Assembly: GCA_022393335.1 (NCBI GenBank)
Contig: JAJEKB010001148.1
Location: forward strand, 94,606 to 158,605
DNA: 64,000 bases
Direction: 5' to 3'
Origin: Macrotrachela quadricornifera
Taxonomy: Eukaryota > Rotifera > Eurotatoria > Philodinida > Philodinidae
Part shown: piece by piece, positions 1-12,244 of the stretch
Layout: each line of letters opens with the position of its first letter
Numbering within the stretch: position 1 is the first letter of the stretch
Program-made: the position numbers and the translations under genes
The notes under the pieces: generated by a model
What the model was told of the DNA's origin: nothing
Databases searched by the model: none
Seen by the model: the letters and a program-made list of their open reading frames with translations, nothing else

Positions 1-614
1 TGGATCTACTTTTCTTAAAACCTGGATCTGACAAAAAACGAAAACTGTAAAGGGGTGTGTAAAAATGTTTTTTCAAGGGAATAACGCTGCAATTTTATTG
101 CATCAAGAACAATTTTTATATTAAATGCAAGCACGTCAAACAAGAAGATTTATGAGTGTAATTACAGCAATTATTGTCTATGACATTATTGGAATATCTT
201 GAAACACATGAAGTATGTGGGTATTATTAGCATATCATTCAAGATATTTCAATAATTTCATTTGGTAATAATTGCTGTAATTATACTTATAAACTTCTCT
301 TTTTTGATGCGCTTGTATTTGGTATAAAATTACAGCGTTATCATCCTGTGTATATATTTCATACTAAATAAAAAAAGATTATTTACCATTGTTTATTGCA
401 GAATCTTTCAATTTTCTAAAGAAATTTTTTGAACCTTCATATAATTTTTGTTGTGTTGTTTCTAAATTCAATGATAAAGATAATATATATCTTATAAATA
501 AACTAATTACATACGAAAAATACTATTAAGATGATAATTTGTCATTCGTTGTCGTTGTTTATTATCTAATTCATTATTATTACTTTCAGAATTTTTTCTT
601 TTTCTCGACATCAT
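1..614 (-). CDS. Unrecognised gene, 5' part only (runs off the left edge)
   Basis: Three coding exons are visible on the minus strand. Exon 1 (614-515) begins with two ATGs and encodes a basic, polar start (MMSRKRKNSESNNNELDN). Exon 2 (about 461-387) continues in frame as QTTQQKLYEGSKNFFRKLKD. A third exon probably starts in the first 50 bases of the window, after one of two possible acceptors, the better being TTTTTGTCAG near 33-42. The splice acceptor GGGTTTTAG lies directly on the first ATG, and the gene sits 177 bp downstream of the SPFH gene on the same strand, so it may be a trans-spliced downstream cistron. Intron 2 carries a hairpin MITE. I do not recognise the family; the charged start gives no functional clue. 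Confidence 0.55.
77..346. mobile_element. Hairpin MITE-like inverted repeat
   Basis: The two halves are near-complementary. The left half starts GGAATAACGCTGCAATTTTA and includes GTGTAATTACAGCAATTATT. The right half, read on the other strand, starts GGATAACGCTGTAATTTTAT and includes GTATAATTACAGCAATTATT. Arms are about 120 bp with a short centre. There is no coding capacity. It lies in intron 2 of the partial minus-strand gene. Class is unknown. Confidence 0.7.
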
Positions 615-623
615 CTAAAACCC
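615..623 (-). promoter_or_regulatory. Splice acceptor abutting a start codon (trans-splice candidate)
   Basis: Minus-strand GGGTTTTAG is followed at once by the ATG at 614. There is no room for a 5'UTR in this exon, so either a spliced leader or a far upstream non-coding exon is joined here. Confidence 0.5.
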
Positions 624-791
624 AAATCACAAAAAAAAAAAGAATTTTCTAGTTTCACAATACTTATTAATTAATATATAAATTTATTGTTAGTAATAAA
701 AAAATAACAAAATACATAAAATAAAACAGTGTTAATATAATTATCTTTGTTAGTAACAGAAATAGTCATGAAAAATGCTAAAAATAAAATT

Positions 792-3192
792 TTATAAATC
801 ATATTTAACTTGTGCTGGTGATTTTAAATTAATATAAACATCATTTTTCGATGAACCAATAATTCGAATAGACTAAATATAATTTATTTAATAAAACAAA
901 TATATATCTATTTAGTCTTACCATATAATTCAATAGAGATTCAATATTAAGTTGAAGTTTATTTTTTAATTGAGCATAAGTATCTAAATTTTATGAAAGA
1001 AAATACAAAAATAATATATTTTACAAATATTACCAGTTTCAGTTGTATAACGTGTTCGAACAGCTTGTGCTTCAGCATCAGCTCTATATTGATATATATA
1101 TATATATATATATATGTATAAATTTTATTATATAATCTTACTGATTTAAAATAATGTTACTATCTGTTTCAGCTCGTTCTTTAATTATTTGAGCTTGTTT
1201 TAATGCTTTTTGATATTCAGTACGAGCTTGTGTTAATAATTTTGGACGTTCATTTTCAGCAATCTATTATTATAATTGTTTTTATTTTATTAATTTATAT
1301 AACTAACTAACTTTAATATTTTCTTTAGCTGCTTCTTTATCTTTAACAGCTGTTTCAAAATCACCTGGTCGACGTACATTGTTTACCTATTTAAAATGTT
1401 CATTAAAAAAAAATAAAAAAATGTATTATATAAAAAATCTAACTTGTAAATCTCGAAGAATTGCGTAGAATGGACTGAATGTATTTTTCATTTCCTAATT
1501 AAATTTTCAAAAAAAATATTCTTTAGAAACTTTTTCTTCATTAAATATTAAATTCAGTTTACTTCAAGTAATTTAACTTGAAAATAGCCTCTCATACTTT
1601 GAAATGCAGTTGTATTAAAACTAAAATAAATTAATTATATCATTTGTACAATAGAAAAAAAAAGATTTGCTGCCATCGTTTTAATTATTCTCAATACTTG
1701 AATATAATGTGAAATAATATTAAATTCCGGCAATGGATTTGAACTGGCCTAGGAATAGTAAATGATTTAACTTAGAGCAGAGTTGTAACCGGTGCGATCC
1801 GGCTGGTTTTCGTCAGTTTTATTGGTTTAAAAAATTTTCTTCTATTCACAGTTTTCGTTGTTGAACTGTGTCGAGAACAAATTTCAGTATGTTTATCAAA
1901 TAAACCGAATAGCGATGCTTTAGAAACTATCAGTCTTTTGGTTAGTCAAAAGTTATCTCCAAATATAATTTCATCGATGTTTTATTTGTAATCGTATTTG
2001 AGACTGAAGAGTAAATGTAGAAGAAACATTAAGTATTTTCAAGAAATTTTAGCAGAAGGTTTCAACACTTGACGTCCGGCAGTCAGTTGTGATATAAATC
2101 GACTCTGTTTGATGCTAAAGAAACATTACATACTCATTTTTACGAAATCTCAAAGTTATAAGCGACTATGGCACAGGTTTTTCTCTCTGAGACTATCAAA
2201 GATAATGGGAAAGCAAAGAAAAGCTAGTTGTTCTTAATATTACTGTATTTAATGAATTAATCATACTGTGTAAGGCCGACTGGTTTTTATCAGTCTGCAA
2301 AAAATCATGAAATCGGCCAGACTGGACTAGTCTAAAATATTGATAGATCGGTTACAACTCTGACTTAGAGTCAATCATGTCATATTAATGATTTTCATAA
2401 TCACTTCTAGTTTACAGCAGGTAATGATTTAACATGCTATAGGTTCTCTCATCATTCTTAATTATCGCGGATAAAATATAAAGCTCAAATCATCTATTCT
2501 ATAAAACTCTTGTTGAAGATGCAAAAATATTTACTTCATCTCAAGACATGAATTTTTCTGAGAAAATTCTAGCGCGTCATTATTCTCTTAAATCAACATG
2601 ACATAAAGTACAAATCTTCTTACAGAAACACGTACACAATATACAAAAAACAACCTACTGTGCACATGTATCATGAACAGCTGCTCGACCAGTAGCATAA
2701 AGGATTTTTTTATATCCTTCAAAATCTTTAAATTGTGAAACAATATCATATAAATATTTAGGATCAGCTTGAAATTGTAATGTTGCATCAAGATTAATCG
2801 AAACACCATCTCGATTAAGGCACTAAATTAAATAATTAATTTTTTTCTTTAAAAAAATACTAAATTATTATTATAAACAGACTGATATATCATCAAATTC
2901 CATTGATGTAAATACACTTGGAAATATAATAAATTTAAAACCTGGTGCATTTAAATGTAAGCCAGCAGCTTGAACATTTTTTCCAAGTTTTTTTGAAATT
3001 GTATTATATGGAATAGCAACTTTAATTAAGCACAAAAAAAAAAGAAATAGAGAAAAATATTTATAATAAGATCAAATTCTACAAACTTTGATCTGTATTA
3101 AGTCGACCCAAACTTGCAATTACAAGTGATACAATTGTAATTAATGATAAAGCAATACCAACAGATATCACAACAAATGATACACTTGGCAT
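792..3192 (-). CDS. SPFH/band-7 domain membrane protein
   Basis: A multi-exon minus-strand gene. The first exon starts MPSVSFVVISVGIALSLITI, one N-terminal membrane segment, as in stomatin-like and other SPFH proteins. Exons at about 3050-2880 and 2820-2655 give the SPFH core (NVQAAGLHLNAPGFKFI; LNRDGVSINLDATLQFQADP), with the typical beta-strand 'effective for all isoforms of substrate' layout. Exons from 1620 down to 1030 give the long Ala/Glu/Lys-rich coiled coil (FETAVKDKEAAKENI; ERPKLLTQARTEYQKALKQ; RADAEAQAVRTRY). The last exon ends SPAQVKYDL. Family proteins oligomerise into membrane microdomain scaffolds. It is not clearly flotillin, erlin or prohibitin. The start is the first ATG after an acceptor at 3219. 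The roughly 1-kb intron between the SPFH part and the coiled coil holds a hAT-type MITE. Confidence 0.75.
1091..1115. repeat. TA microsatellite
   Basis: About twelve TA units in an intron of the SPFH gene. Similar short TA runs occur in introns elsewhere (for example 18238-18253, 30202-30214 and 59311-59328). Confidence 0.9.
1778..2362. mobile_element. Non-autonomous hAT-type element, 585 bp
   Basis: The ends are perfect 14-bp inverted repeats, CAGAGTTGTAACCG at 1778 and its complement ending at 2362. Both sides carry an identical 8-bp target-site duplication, ACTTAGAG (1770-1777 and 2363-2370). CA(G)-type termini with an 8-bp duplication are the hallmark of the hAT superfamily. A subterminal motif, CCGGCTGGTTTTCGTCAG, near 1799 recurs as GGCCGACTGGTTTTTATCAG near 2276. 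No transposase reading frame is present, so movement would need a transposase in trans. It sits inside an SPFH-gene intron. Confidence 0.93.
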
Positions 3193-3560
3193 TTTAACAA
3201 AAACACTAAACTTATTATCTAAAACTATAAATGAAGATTAGTCAAGAAATTTTATTACAGAAAAAAAAAGGACAAAAATTTGTCAATTGTATATTCACGA
3301 CTAGCAAATAAAGATATAAGACAATGAATTACGAAAAAAAAAAAGCAAAAATGAAGAACTGACAAAAGAAAAAGATTATATAAATGAACAAAAAGATAAA
3401 TTGTCAATTGGAGTGTTTATGTAAATTACGCAGAAAAAAAAAGATAAAGAAACATGTACATCTGACAGACAAAAAGAAAAATTATCTGATTTGCTTCTAG
3501 TTTTTGTTCAATATCTATCTGACAGATATTTATATACATATTAAATTGTTATTATTTTTT
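3193..3560. other. Intergenic spacer, semaphorin to SPFH gene
   Basis: A purine-rich, AT-rich spacer between two minus-strand genes. It contains the minus-strand acceptor GTTTTAG ending at 3219, 26 bases before the SPFH ATG, and the semaphorin 3'UTR. No gene seen. Confidence 0.6.
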
Positions 3561-6500
3561 TTAAGGTTTTGGACAACTCTAAATAAAATAAAATAATAAT
3601 AAATATAGAAGTTTATTTTTAAATTTACTTGATCTCGTAAAATTTCCCATTCATTATAAGCACGTTGATAATTTTCAAATTCTTTACACCAATCATTATA
3701 TTTTTCAATATATTTTGTATCTGTTAAACAATTACATTCACCATTACCTTAAATAAATCAATAAACATTTTATAATTCTCAAGTAAACGATGTATGAATC
3801 TAAAGATTTTGTAGTATTTTTTGGACATATCCGCATATTTATGACACAAATATAAAATATCAATGAATAAAGTTTTTACTTCCACAGTTTTTCATTGTCA
3901 ATAATCCTCTTCAAATCTTGAGAGTATTCATCCTTAATTTTTGTATAGAATGTCTCATTCGGAAAACTCATTTATGACTCATCATGTAGGATGACAGGAT
4001 ATCTGTTGTGGTTATGACTTGATATAAAAATCTGCTGTCATAAACAGTATGTAATTGTCTATTTACATAACTAAATAATTGAAAAAAGCGGATAGTACAA
4101 AATCAGAAGAATAAACCGACGCAATCTTTTAGTAATTATTTTAAAATATTAATTTGTCAATATTAGAAAGGAAAGATGAAGTCTAGATATATTACGACAA
4201 TGCATGATCTTATATAACAGACAATATTTATACGTAGTTGCCTGATTGAAGATGAATCATAAAAGACTATCTTTATCTCTGTTGTTAAAATATTTAATAT
4301 TTCACTTACGTCGAGATAAATTTGTAATTGTTGATGCAACATCACCATATACAAATGAATCTAATAAAACAAAACAAAAAAAAAGTTTTCAAGAAAAATT
4401 CATAATAATCTTACCTCGATCTGTTTCAAGTGAATATGCAACAATTGGTTGATGATCAATAAAACAAGTATATTGTCCATTAAGTGAATTATTCATATTA
4501 AGAATAATTAAATCTAAATTAATATTAATATTTAATTATTGATATAAAAAAAGAAAAAAATGAATCTTTTTACTTTGTTCTTTTGTTAAAAGAAAATTAT
4601 TAAATAATGTATCTTGAATATTTCGACCATTCCAACGCCATTCAATAGATGAACGTAAATATTCATTAACATCACATTGTAACCAAACAGTTTCACCTTT
4701 TTTTCTTGTTAATTGAAATGTTTTAACTATTAAAAATAAAAAAGAATAAATTAAATTTTAAATATAAAACATACTTGGTCGTTGTACTGATTTTTTACAC
4801 CACGATTCGGGTTGTAAACGAGCAATAGCTACTTTTACATTACTAAAATAAATTTTCAAAGATAACTTAATAATTCAAAAAAAAAATCTTCCTAATTTTA
4901 TTTACCTTTCATCAACATTTACACATCGATTTTGTTGAACATCATAATGACATAATGGATCACGTTCACATTCTGTACAAATCATATAACGATCACATTG
5001 ATTAACTGAAAATTGATAAACTCCTGTATCTGTTGATACATACAATTGTTTTGTATTCTAAATATATAAAATAAAAATATCTTTCTTTCTTTTTTTTTAA
5101 AATAAAAATATGATTTACATGTGCAAGAATCATATGTCTAACAGGTGATTTTTCATTAATATTTTCATCTAATATCCATGATGTTAATAAAATAAATTTT
5201 TCTCCTTTTTTCTTTTGTATTAATTTTAATATTTGTCCATCATGTGTACCAGCATAAATTAATATTATTTGATTATCATTATTATAATTAATATAATCTG
5301 TAACAAGACGTGTTATAATAATATTTGATATTTGAAATGCAATTTCCATTGGTGGTGTTGAATATATATTTCCATTCATAAGAACATGTGAACGAAGAAA
5401 ACTTAAAGCTGTATCAGATAATGAACCATTTGATTCACACTAAATTATTTTAAATAAATATATAAAAAAAAAAATAATTAAATTATACATTTTTTGGTAC
5501 ACCATCAGGTACATGATCACGTGGTAATTCTCTCCAAAAACTAGTTGAATCAGCTTCTTTAAAATTTCCATCAAGAATTGTATCAATATCTCGTCGAGAA
5601 TATTCACAAATAATTGATGTTGTTAAGTCACCTCTAAAAAAAGAACGACATACGTTATAGAGAAAATTTCCATTAAAGATATTAAAATTCTCGATTTTCT
5701 ATATGAGAATTTTATTTCTTATGATTAATGTATTTACTTACGGTGAACTTGTAAATGAAACAACAAAACGATCATCATGAAGTTTTGCTACTGCACCTAA
5801 ATAAAAATAAATTATTTTTTTTTTTTGTTAGTATTATAATTAATTTAAATCTTACTAATATCATTAAAAACAAAAGGTGAATCATTTCCTCCACTTAAAC
5901 AAGTTATTCTTGCTTTACGAAATGTTGTCCATGTATTAGCCATAATTGTTGTTGTATCAATATCATTCTTAAAAATAAAAATAAAAATGTATTTTTTCAA
6001 AACATATTCTTTACTTTGCATAAACGACCAACACGAGAATAAATCTTTGGAAATATATCACGTTGTTCTTCAGCTTTTTCTCGAAAGAAAATATATATAT
6101 TTGATCCAACATCAAATGAAGCAATAAATTCTGGTGCTTAAAAAAAAACAAAAATAATCATGATTTTATTTAACTAATTATTAATAATTTACCACTCAAC
6201 CAATCTGTATCATATTGTGGTGTACGTAAAAATTTGATAGTACCATCATCAGATGGTGGTCGATATATAATTGGTTCAGTTTTTGTATAATCAATAACAG
6301 CACCCGAATAAAAAAATCCATAATTTTGTGGATTACCTTCATCTAATTAAATTAATTATTCTCTTATAAATCAAAAAAAAACTTAATAATAATATTTAAT
6401 ACCTGACCATAATGCCGTATTATTATGACGAGGATCTCGTGAACAATAACCAAAACCTTCTTTACTTGCTTGTTTTTCAGTTAAATCAGTCTAAATTATA

Positions 6501-7170
6501 AATTCTAATTTATTACAAAATATAAATATTTATTTTACATTAAAATAATAAATTTTTGGTGAAAATGCATTTGTTGAACATACAAATATATCATTATATT
6601 TTGTTTTACGTCTTAATAATACTCGAACATGATTTTCACAATCAAAAGCCTTTTAAAAAATAAAATATATCAATAAGAAAAAATTTTATTCACAAAAATT
6701 TTTATACTTGATTTAATGAATGTGATAAACATTTTTGTATTTCATCTCGTTTTGATGGAATATCAATTGATTTATAAATCTAATTAAGAAAAAACAAACA
6801 TTTATTTTATTATTCTTTAAAAATTTCTTACCGAACTTGTTCGATCTTCAATATTATCTCGATTTAATCGAACAATTAAATTTCTATTAAAATAAAAAAA
6901 AAAATTTCAAATTTAATATATACGAAAAAAACACTTACTGTCCACCAACATAAAGACTATCATCATCAAGTAATAAATTCCAATAATAATTCAAACCTGT
7001 TGAATATTTTCGAATAGCTAAATAATTAAAATATATATATAATTGAAATTTGAAAAATAAAATTTAAATTATTTACAATTTGGTACATATTTTGATAAAG
7101 GAATATTTGGTATTGATGAACTACCAATAAATGTTATACCAAAATAAAAAATTATTATATTAATTATCAT
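3561..7170 (-). CDS. Secreted semaphorin (Sema-PSI-Ig)
   Basis: A gene of roughly 18 short exons. The first encodes a hydrophobic signal sequence (MIINIIIFYFGITFIGSSS). Then comes a sema beta-propeller with family signatures: YSTGLNYYWNLLLDDDSLYVGG, a 'CENHVRVLL' Cys strand, FGYCSRDPRHNNTALW, APEFIASFDVGSNIYIFFRE, IYSRVGRLCK and IYAGTHDGQILK. Next is a PSI-type Cys cluster (CDRYMICTECERDPLCHYD), then an Ig-like domain (VWLQCDVNEYLRSSIEWRW to LNGQYTCFID). The last exons end in EWEILRDQ and SCPKP-stop at 3561. No transmembrane segment follows, so this is a secreted guidance cue, nearest in layout to invertebrate class 2. An intron of about 540 bp (3770-4310) precedes the last exons. The ATG is two bases after the acceptor TTTTTAAG. 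Confidence 0.92.
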
Positions 7171-7888
7171 ATCTTAAAAATAAATATTCATAGAATAAAT
7201 TTTATAATTATTTTCTAAGGTCATCAAATTAAATCATGTGTGAAGAAAAAAAAATGTCATGTAGTGACAGAAGGCTCGAATATGTTATTTATTTCGCATT
7301 TAGATCATTGAAAAAAAAATTGATGAAATTTAATATATAGAAAAAGAACGATAGAATAAATTAATTTAATATTTGATTTCTAAATAAATGACAATGACCT
7401 TCTTCGTCGTGTTCTTCTATATTTTTATTTTTACTGATATTATATGTCTAAGGAACTAATAATAACATATATAATTATTTAGATGACTACTAGCGACATG
7501 AGGTCAAGTGTTGTTCATAATAAAAATTACTAATTAAAGAATTTTATTAAAGAATTACATAAAATCATCCTTAGAAATTCTTGAAATAATGATTTTAAAA
7601 TATTTGATTATAACCAAATACTAATGACATCTATCAATAATCCTTGATATTCGGATTGTATATTCGACCAACAGTAAAAAGAAAAAATCTATGATAAATA
7701 AAATTTCTTTTAAGAACAAATCATGATAATATGTATTATTCGTCATTATTCTATTTAATAAAAAGAATTTTTAAATAAAATTTTTTTTATTGACTCATAC
7801 AATTATATTTAAGATATATTGTAATCAATTTTTATTTATCTTTTATCATTTTGATCGATTTATTATTTTCGACGGATCATCAATAAAG
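7171..7888. other. Divergent intergenic region
   Basis: Lies between the start of the minus-strand semaphorin and the start of the plus-strand RING gene, so it must hold both promoters. It is AT-rich. I see no convincing gene or strong core-promoter motif. Confidence 0.5.
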
Positions 7889-9791
7889 ATGACCGTCATA
7901 TTATTTATTTTATCAATTATTCAAATAATTCTTGCAGATGTTTATGTGGTATTTAATAAAATTGATTTTTTTTTTTGTAAATTTTTTTATTTTTATAATT
8001 AGTATAATGAAGGAAGTAAACTTCTTGAAGATTATGATGATCAACCAGCAAGTTTTGGTCCATCATTTCCATCAGGAGGACTAAAAGTAATTTTTAAATT
8101 CATTTAATTTATTTATTTTTTATATTATTAAAGGGTTATGCTGTATTAACAAATCCAAAAAATGCTTGTACTCAAGTAGCACCACCACCTAATGTTCCAA
8201 AATCTGGATTAAATTGGATTGCAATTATATCTCGAACAAATTCACATGATATATGTGATTTTGATCTTAAAGTATAATTTTTTTGAAAATTTTTCTTCAT
8301 TTATTTTTTTTTTCTTGTTTTTCAGGTTTTAAATGCTCAAAATGCAAATTTTAGCGCAGTTATTATTTATAATTATGAAGATGTACTTATTACTATGAAT
8401 ACACGTGGAAGAAGTAAGAAAAATAATAAATATATATAAAATATTTTTATTTCTATGTATCTTAGATATCAAAATTCCGTCAACATTAATAACTCATTCA
8501 GATGGTTTATCAATTGTTTCAAATTATTTGTATAATGAAACTAGAAATTCAACTCAACAGTAAATATATTTTATTTCGATTAAAATAATTTTTTATTTTA
8601 ATAATCATAGATATCATATGACAATTTTTACAGAACAGTTATTTAAATTTGGAGCATATTTAATACCATTCGTTTGTGTTGTTGCTGTATCATTATTAGC
8701 TCTTATTTGTTTTTTTGTAAGATTATAGTTATATATTTATTCAAGAAAAAAAAATATTTTTTTTTTTTAGTTATTTAAATGTTATTTAAATCGACGACGT
8801 ACACGTCGTCATCGTTTACCACGTTCAGCACTTAAACAATTAAAAATAAAAAAATTTGTTAAAGGTGATCGATGGGAAGTTTGTGCTATTTGTTTAGATG
8901 ATTTTGAAGATGGTGCAAAATTACGTATATTACCATGTGATCATGGTTTGTTCTGTTTTTAATTAGAAAATTGTTCCTTTTTTAATATTTAAGTTTTTTT
9001 CTTTCGTAGCTTATCATATGAAATGTATTGATCCATGGTTATTAAATAATCGACGTCAATGTCCTGTATGTAAACGCTATGTTTTTCCTAGTGATGATAA
9101 TTCTGATGAAGATAATAATGGTCAATCAGCAACAGAACAAACACCATTGATACAACCTTCAAATGATAATTTAACTTCAGGTATTGAGAGAAATCGTCAA
9201 ATAGATTACTATATAACATATTAAACTTGAACATGTTTTTTTCTTGTTCTATATTTAATAAATCTTTTCATTTTAGAACATCGAATAATTAATTCATCTG
9301 GTGCCGGTGTCTCTAATTATATGTATCCGGTCAATGAATCATCAACTACTGATGATGATGATGATAATAATAATCGTAATACATTATTATCTACACGACC
9401 AACAACAACTAATCATTTAACTACTACTGATCTTATATTTGAACAACCATCTTCAAATTCTCGACTTTATTCTCATTCACGACTACCACGTATTATTTTA
9501 CGTCAATCAAGTTGTGAAGAGAATGACAATACTACAACAACATATGGAAGTTTACATGAATCTCTTTCAACATCATTTACAACACCTCGTGCTGCTAATT
9601 TTTTTGTTGGTTCACTTGGTGGTACAACTGATAATACAAATGTATCTGCACGTTCTGTTATTGAAGATGTTAGTGACATTGAAACAGATGATAACGATGA
9701 ACGAATGCATTCAGTATTAACTGATGTTGAAATAAATCAAGGATATGTTCCTGATTCAGAAACCCAAGATGCTTTTCCAATAAACTTGTAA
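7889..9791 (+). CDS. PA-TM-RING E3 ubiquitin ligase (RNF13/RNF167/Goliath family)
   Basis: Exon 1 encodes a signal peptide (MTVILFILSIIQIILADVYV). The following exons encode a protease-associated luminal domain (FGPSFPSGGLKGYAVLTNP; NACTQVAPPP; LNWIAIISR; CDFDLKVLNAQNANFSAVII). One transmembrane helix follows (YLIPFVCVVAVSLLALICFF). The cytosolic RING-H2 has the eight ligands ([37 protein letters not shown]), split by an intron right after the first His at 8943. The tail is Ser/Thr/Asp-rich and disordered. The last exon joins through a GT at 9180 and an AG ending at 9276, giving stop 9791 instead of the read-through stop at 9224. Family members act on endosomes and lysosomes. Confidence 0.93.
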
Positions 9792-10454
9792 AATATTCTT
9801 TTATACTCAGCTTTTTCGGCTTGTCTTTCCAGATATCCAACAGTGTACTTCTTTCTCTCTTTAATTCATTAATCAAGTCAATATTCGTCTCAATTTACCT
9901 TCATACAATAAATACATTTACGCATTAGTGTAAACAATGTATTGGCATTTCATTGCTAGCTTCGTTTTTTTTTCTTTCTTTCTTGTACTTTTTTTTGTAA
10001 TATTATTCGTGTGTTTACATGCTAATTAGACAAAGTTCATGAAAGCAAAAAATTTCTAATGAATATCTCTTTTAATTTTTTGGTCGATCTTCTTATGTCA
10101 AATAATGCATATTTAAATATCAGTGATATATTATATTTTATCAGAAATTGATAAGAATATCAAGTAAGTAAAGTAAAACATATCAAAGACAATGATCCAA
10201 TTTTGAAATGAAGTTTTTCTTTTATAAATGGAAAAATAGAAAAATAACTAAACCATCTTTGTTATTCTCTTGTCACACTGTTCGTCCATATAGGCATGTA
10301 TACGTGTTAGACGGCAACAAGAATCATCGAGGCACATACATGTATATTCTTTGTTTTCATCGTCGACGCATCACTCTCTTGCTCCCGATGATATCATTTC
10401 ACTTTCTCTCTCCCTCTTTTACTCTATGTAGCTGTTTCGTCCGTCCGTCTGTCA

Positions 10455-10470
10455 CGATCTATAAAAAGGC
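10455..10470 (+). promoter_or_regulatory. TATA-box-like core promoter
   Basis: TATAAAAA (10460-10467) followed by GC-rich GGCGAGG lies in a 60-bp region of unusual composition. About 50 bases downstream is a good splice donor, TTTG/GTAAGG. This could start a non-coding transcript; no coding exon was found downstream. Confidence 0.3.
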
Positions 10471-10937
10471 GAGGTCATGTATATCTTATTCCATTTGTTT
10501 ATCAACGTCGATTTGGTAAGGAACAGATGAGATATGAAAATAATAGAGAAAAAACTTTTTCGGACGCAATCACCGGTTATCAGGAACGCTTTGATACTTG
10601 ACTCGGCGTGTCTGTTGACCGGTGAAAACTGTTTGAAAATCGTTTGTCATCGATTATTTCTTCTTTGTGCATTTTCACTGTTCGATGTGCCTCCCTTGGG
10701 TAAACGATAAAACTAGGGAGATACAGGGACGGTGCAAATGCGCCTAAGAAGTTCTTTATTTATTTATTTCATTTATTGAATATCATTGATGTGTGTTAAG
10801 TACTGTTCTGCTTGTGCCACGCTACGCGAATCGAATGTGAGCGAAGTACAGCAGCCAGTAAATAACGCCATTGATATCGAAATTATTTTAAATATAAATG
10901 AAATCATATTCTTGTCAATTAGACAACTGTTCAGTTA

Positions 10938-11101
10938 TACCTCGCTCGGATATCTTGAGGAGCGAAGCATCACTGGATGGTAGTCGAATTGATAAACAAT
11001 CATCTATGTTTTTATATTTAAATAAAACTCGGATCTTCATTTCACTGTATTTCCTACCTCGCTATTGGTATTGAAACAGCGAGGGTAGGCGATGCCAGTG
11101 G
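10938..11101. repeat. Two diverged copies of a hairpin-forming motif
   Basis: TACCTCGCT...AGCGAAGCATCACTGG (10938-10976) and TACCTCGCT...AGCGAGGGTAGGCGATGCCAGTGG (11055-11101) are direct repeats about 117 bp apart. Each can fold by pairing CTCGCT with AGCGA(G). The second has a 9-bp stem with a 14-base loop. No known RNA class was recognised. Confidence 0.45.
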
Positions 11102-12244
11102 CCTGAAGTTTGTCTGAGAGTACGGATAGATGTCATCTTGTTTTTATAGTATTATTATTGCTTTATTTTTAGCTCTAATGAATCAGGAAAAATTATTCTG
11201 CAAGTGTTTGTATTATCATTAACATATGTCACATATGATTGAGACAAATGCTGTACTAAAATCTTGTCTTAATCTGATGGGGATGTTATTTTATAATTCT
11301 TATATTTTCTATTGTATTTATTGATTGTGATAAATATTTAGTACATAGTTATGAGATGTTCGTGGAGAATATATTGTAGTGTAGTTTTAAATATGATAGT
11401 GTGATATTTCAACAATTATGATCTTACAAAGTTATATGATTGTATTTCTGCCTTATCGGACTAGTTATCAATCGTGATTTTATTAATCGTAAAAGTAATG
11501 AAAAAGAAATATGCATGATAATTATGATGATGTTCAGAAATTTTGAAAATTGTTTCGGAAAATATTGATATTTAGAATCTTATTATTAGTAATTACATTG
11601 ACAAAGTCGATAGTTGTGAAGAACTCATGGAACAATTATCATTTAAACACAAGATCTATTGAAAAAATTTCAAATGAAGTTTATCCTAATACTTTTCAAA
11701 TATAAATATCATATACCATTGGATATAAAATAATTGATCTTGGTTGTATGAATATCAATGTGAGAAAATTATCCTAAATCTTACATCTTTAGCAGTTTAA
11801 AGACAATATTTCTGAAGTAGAAAAATATGAAGAGTTTTATGTGGTGTATTATAATATGGATGATTTGAATATTGAAATGACAATGGAATACTCACCATAG
11901 TGAATTAAAAGATTTTGGCAAAATTGACTTCTGTTTTTTTGGGACTTATATAGATTGTAGAAAGAAAAGCTTTGTTTACGTTAGAGATGTTTGTAGAAAT
12001 ATTTTTTTGAAATGAGTAAAACATATAATAGTACTATTCAAAAAATGGTACATACGGTGAAAGATGTTTAATTAGATGAGAATATTAATAAATAATGTCT
12101 TAAAAACTAGATATTATCTTATAAAGTTAGGTAGATACTACGTACGTACACAGATGAATAGCCAACCGTGTCACTGCTCTTTCGAGAACAAAAAAAAAGT
12201 TAATATAAATTTATAAAAAAAGGAACAAGAAAACAAAACAAAAA

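Larger units (their letters stand above)
9792..12244. other. Non-coding region with a GC-richer core
   Basis: Holds the 3' ends of two convergent genes and a block at about 10260-11110 that is less AT-rich than its surroundings. The block has a TATA-like site at 10460, a possible donor (GTAAGG) at 10516, and two related hairpin copies near 10.94 and 11.06 kb. Open frames here (10208-10519, 10786-10983) have no recognisable protein features. The rest is AT-rich with no gene seen. Confidence 0.45.

Noticed and set aside
1722..1760. tRNA-like T-arm (GGATTTGAACTGG on the minus side)
   Set aside because: The stems on either side do not pair and no anticodon arm fits; it is next to the hAT element and is probably chance.
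10208..10519. 103-codon frame in the GC-richer block
   Set aside because: Ends across the TATA-like site and shows no domain, signal or splice partner.
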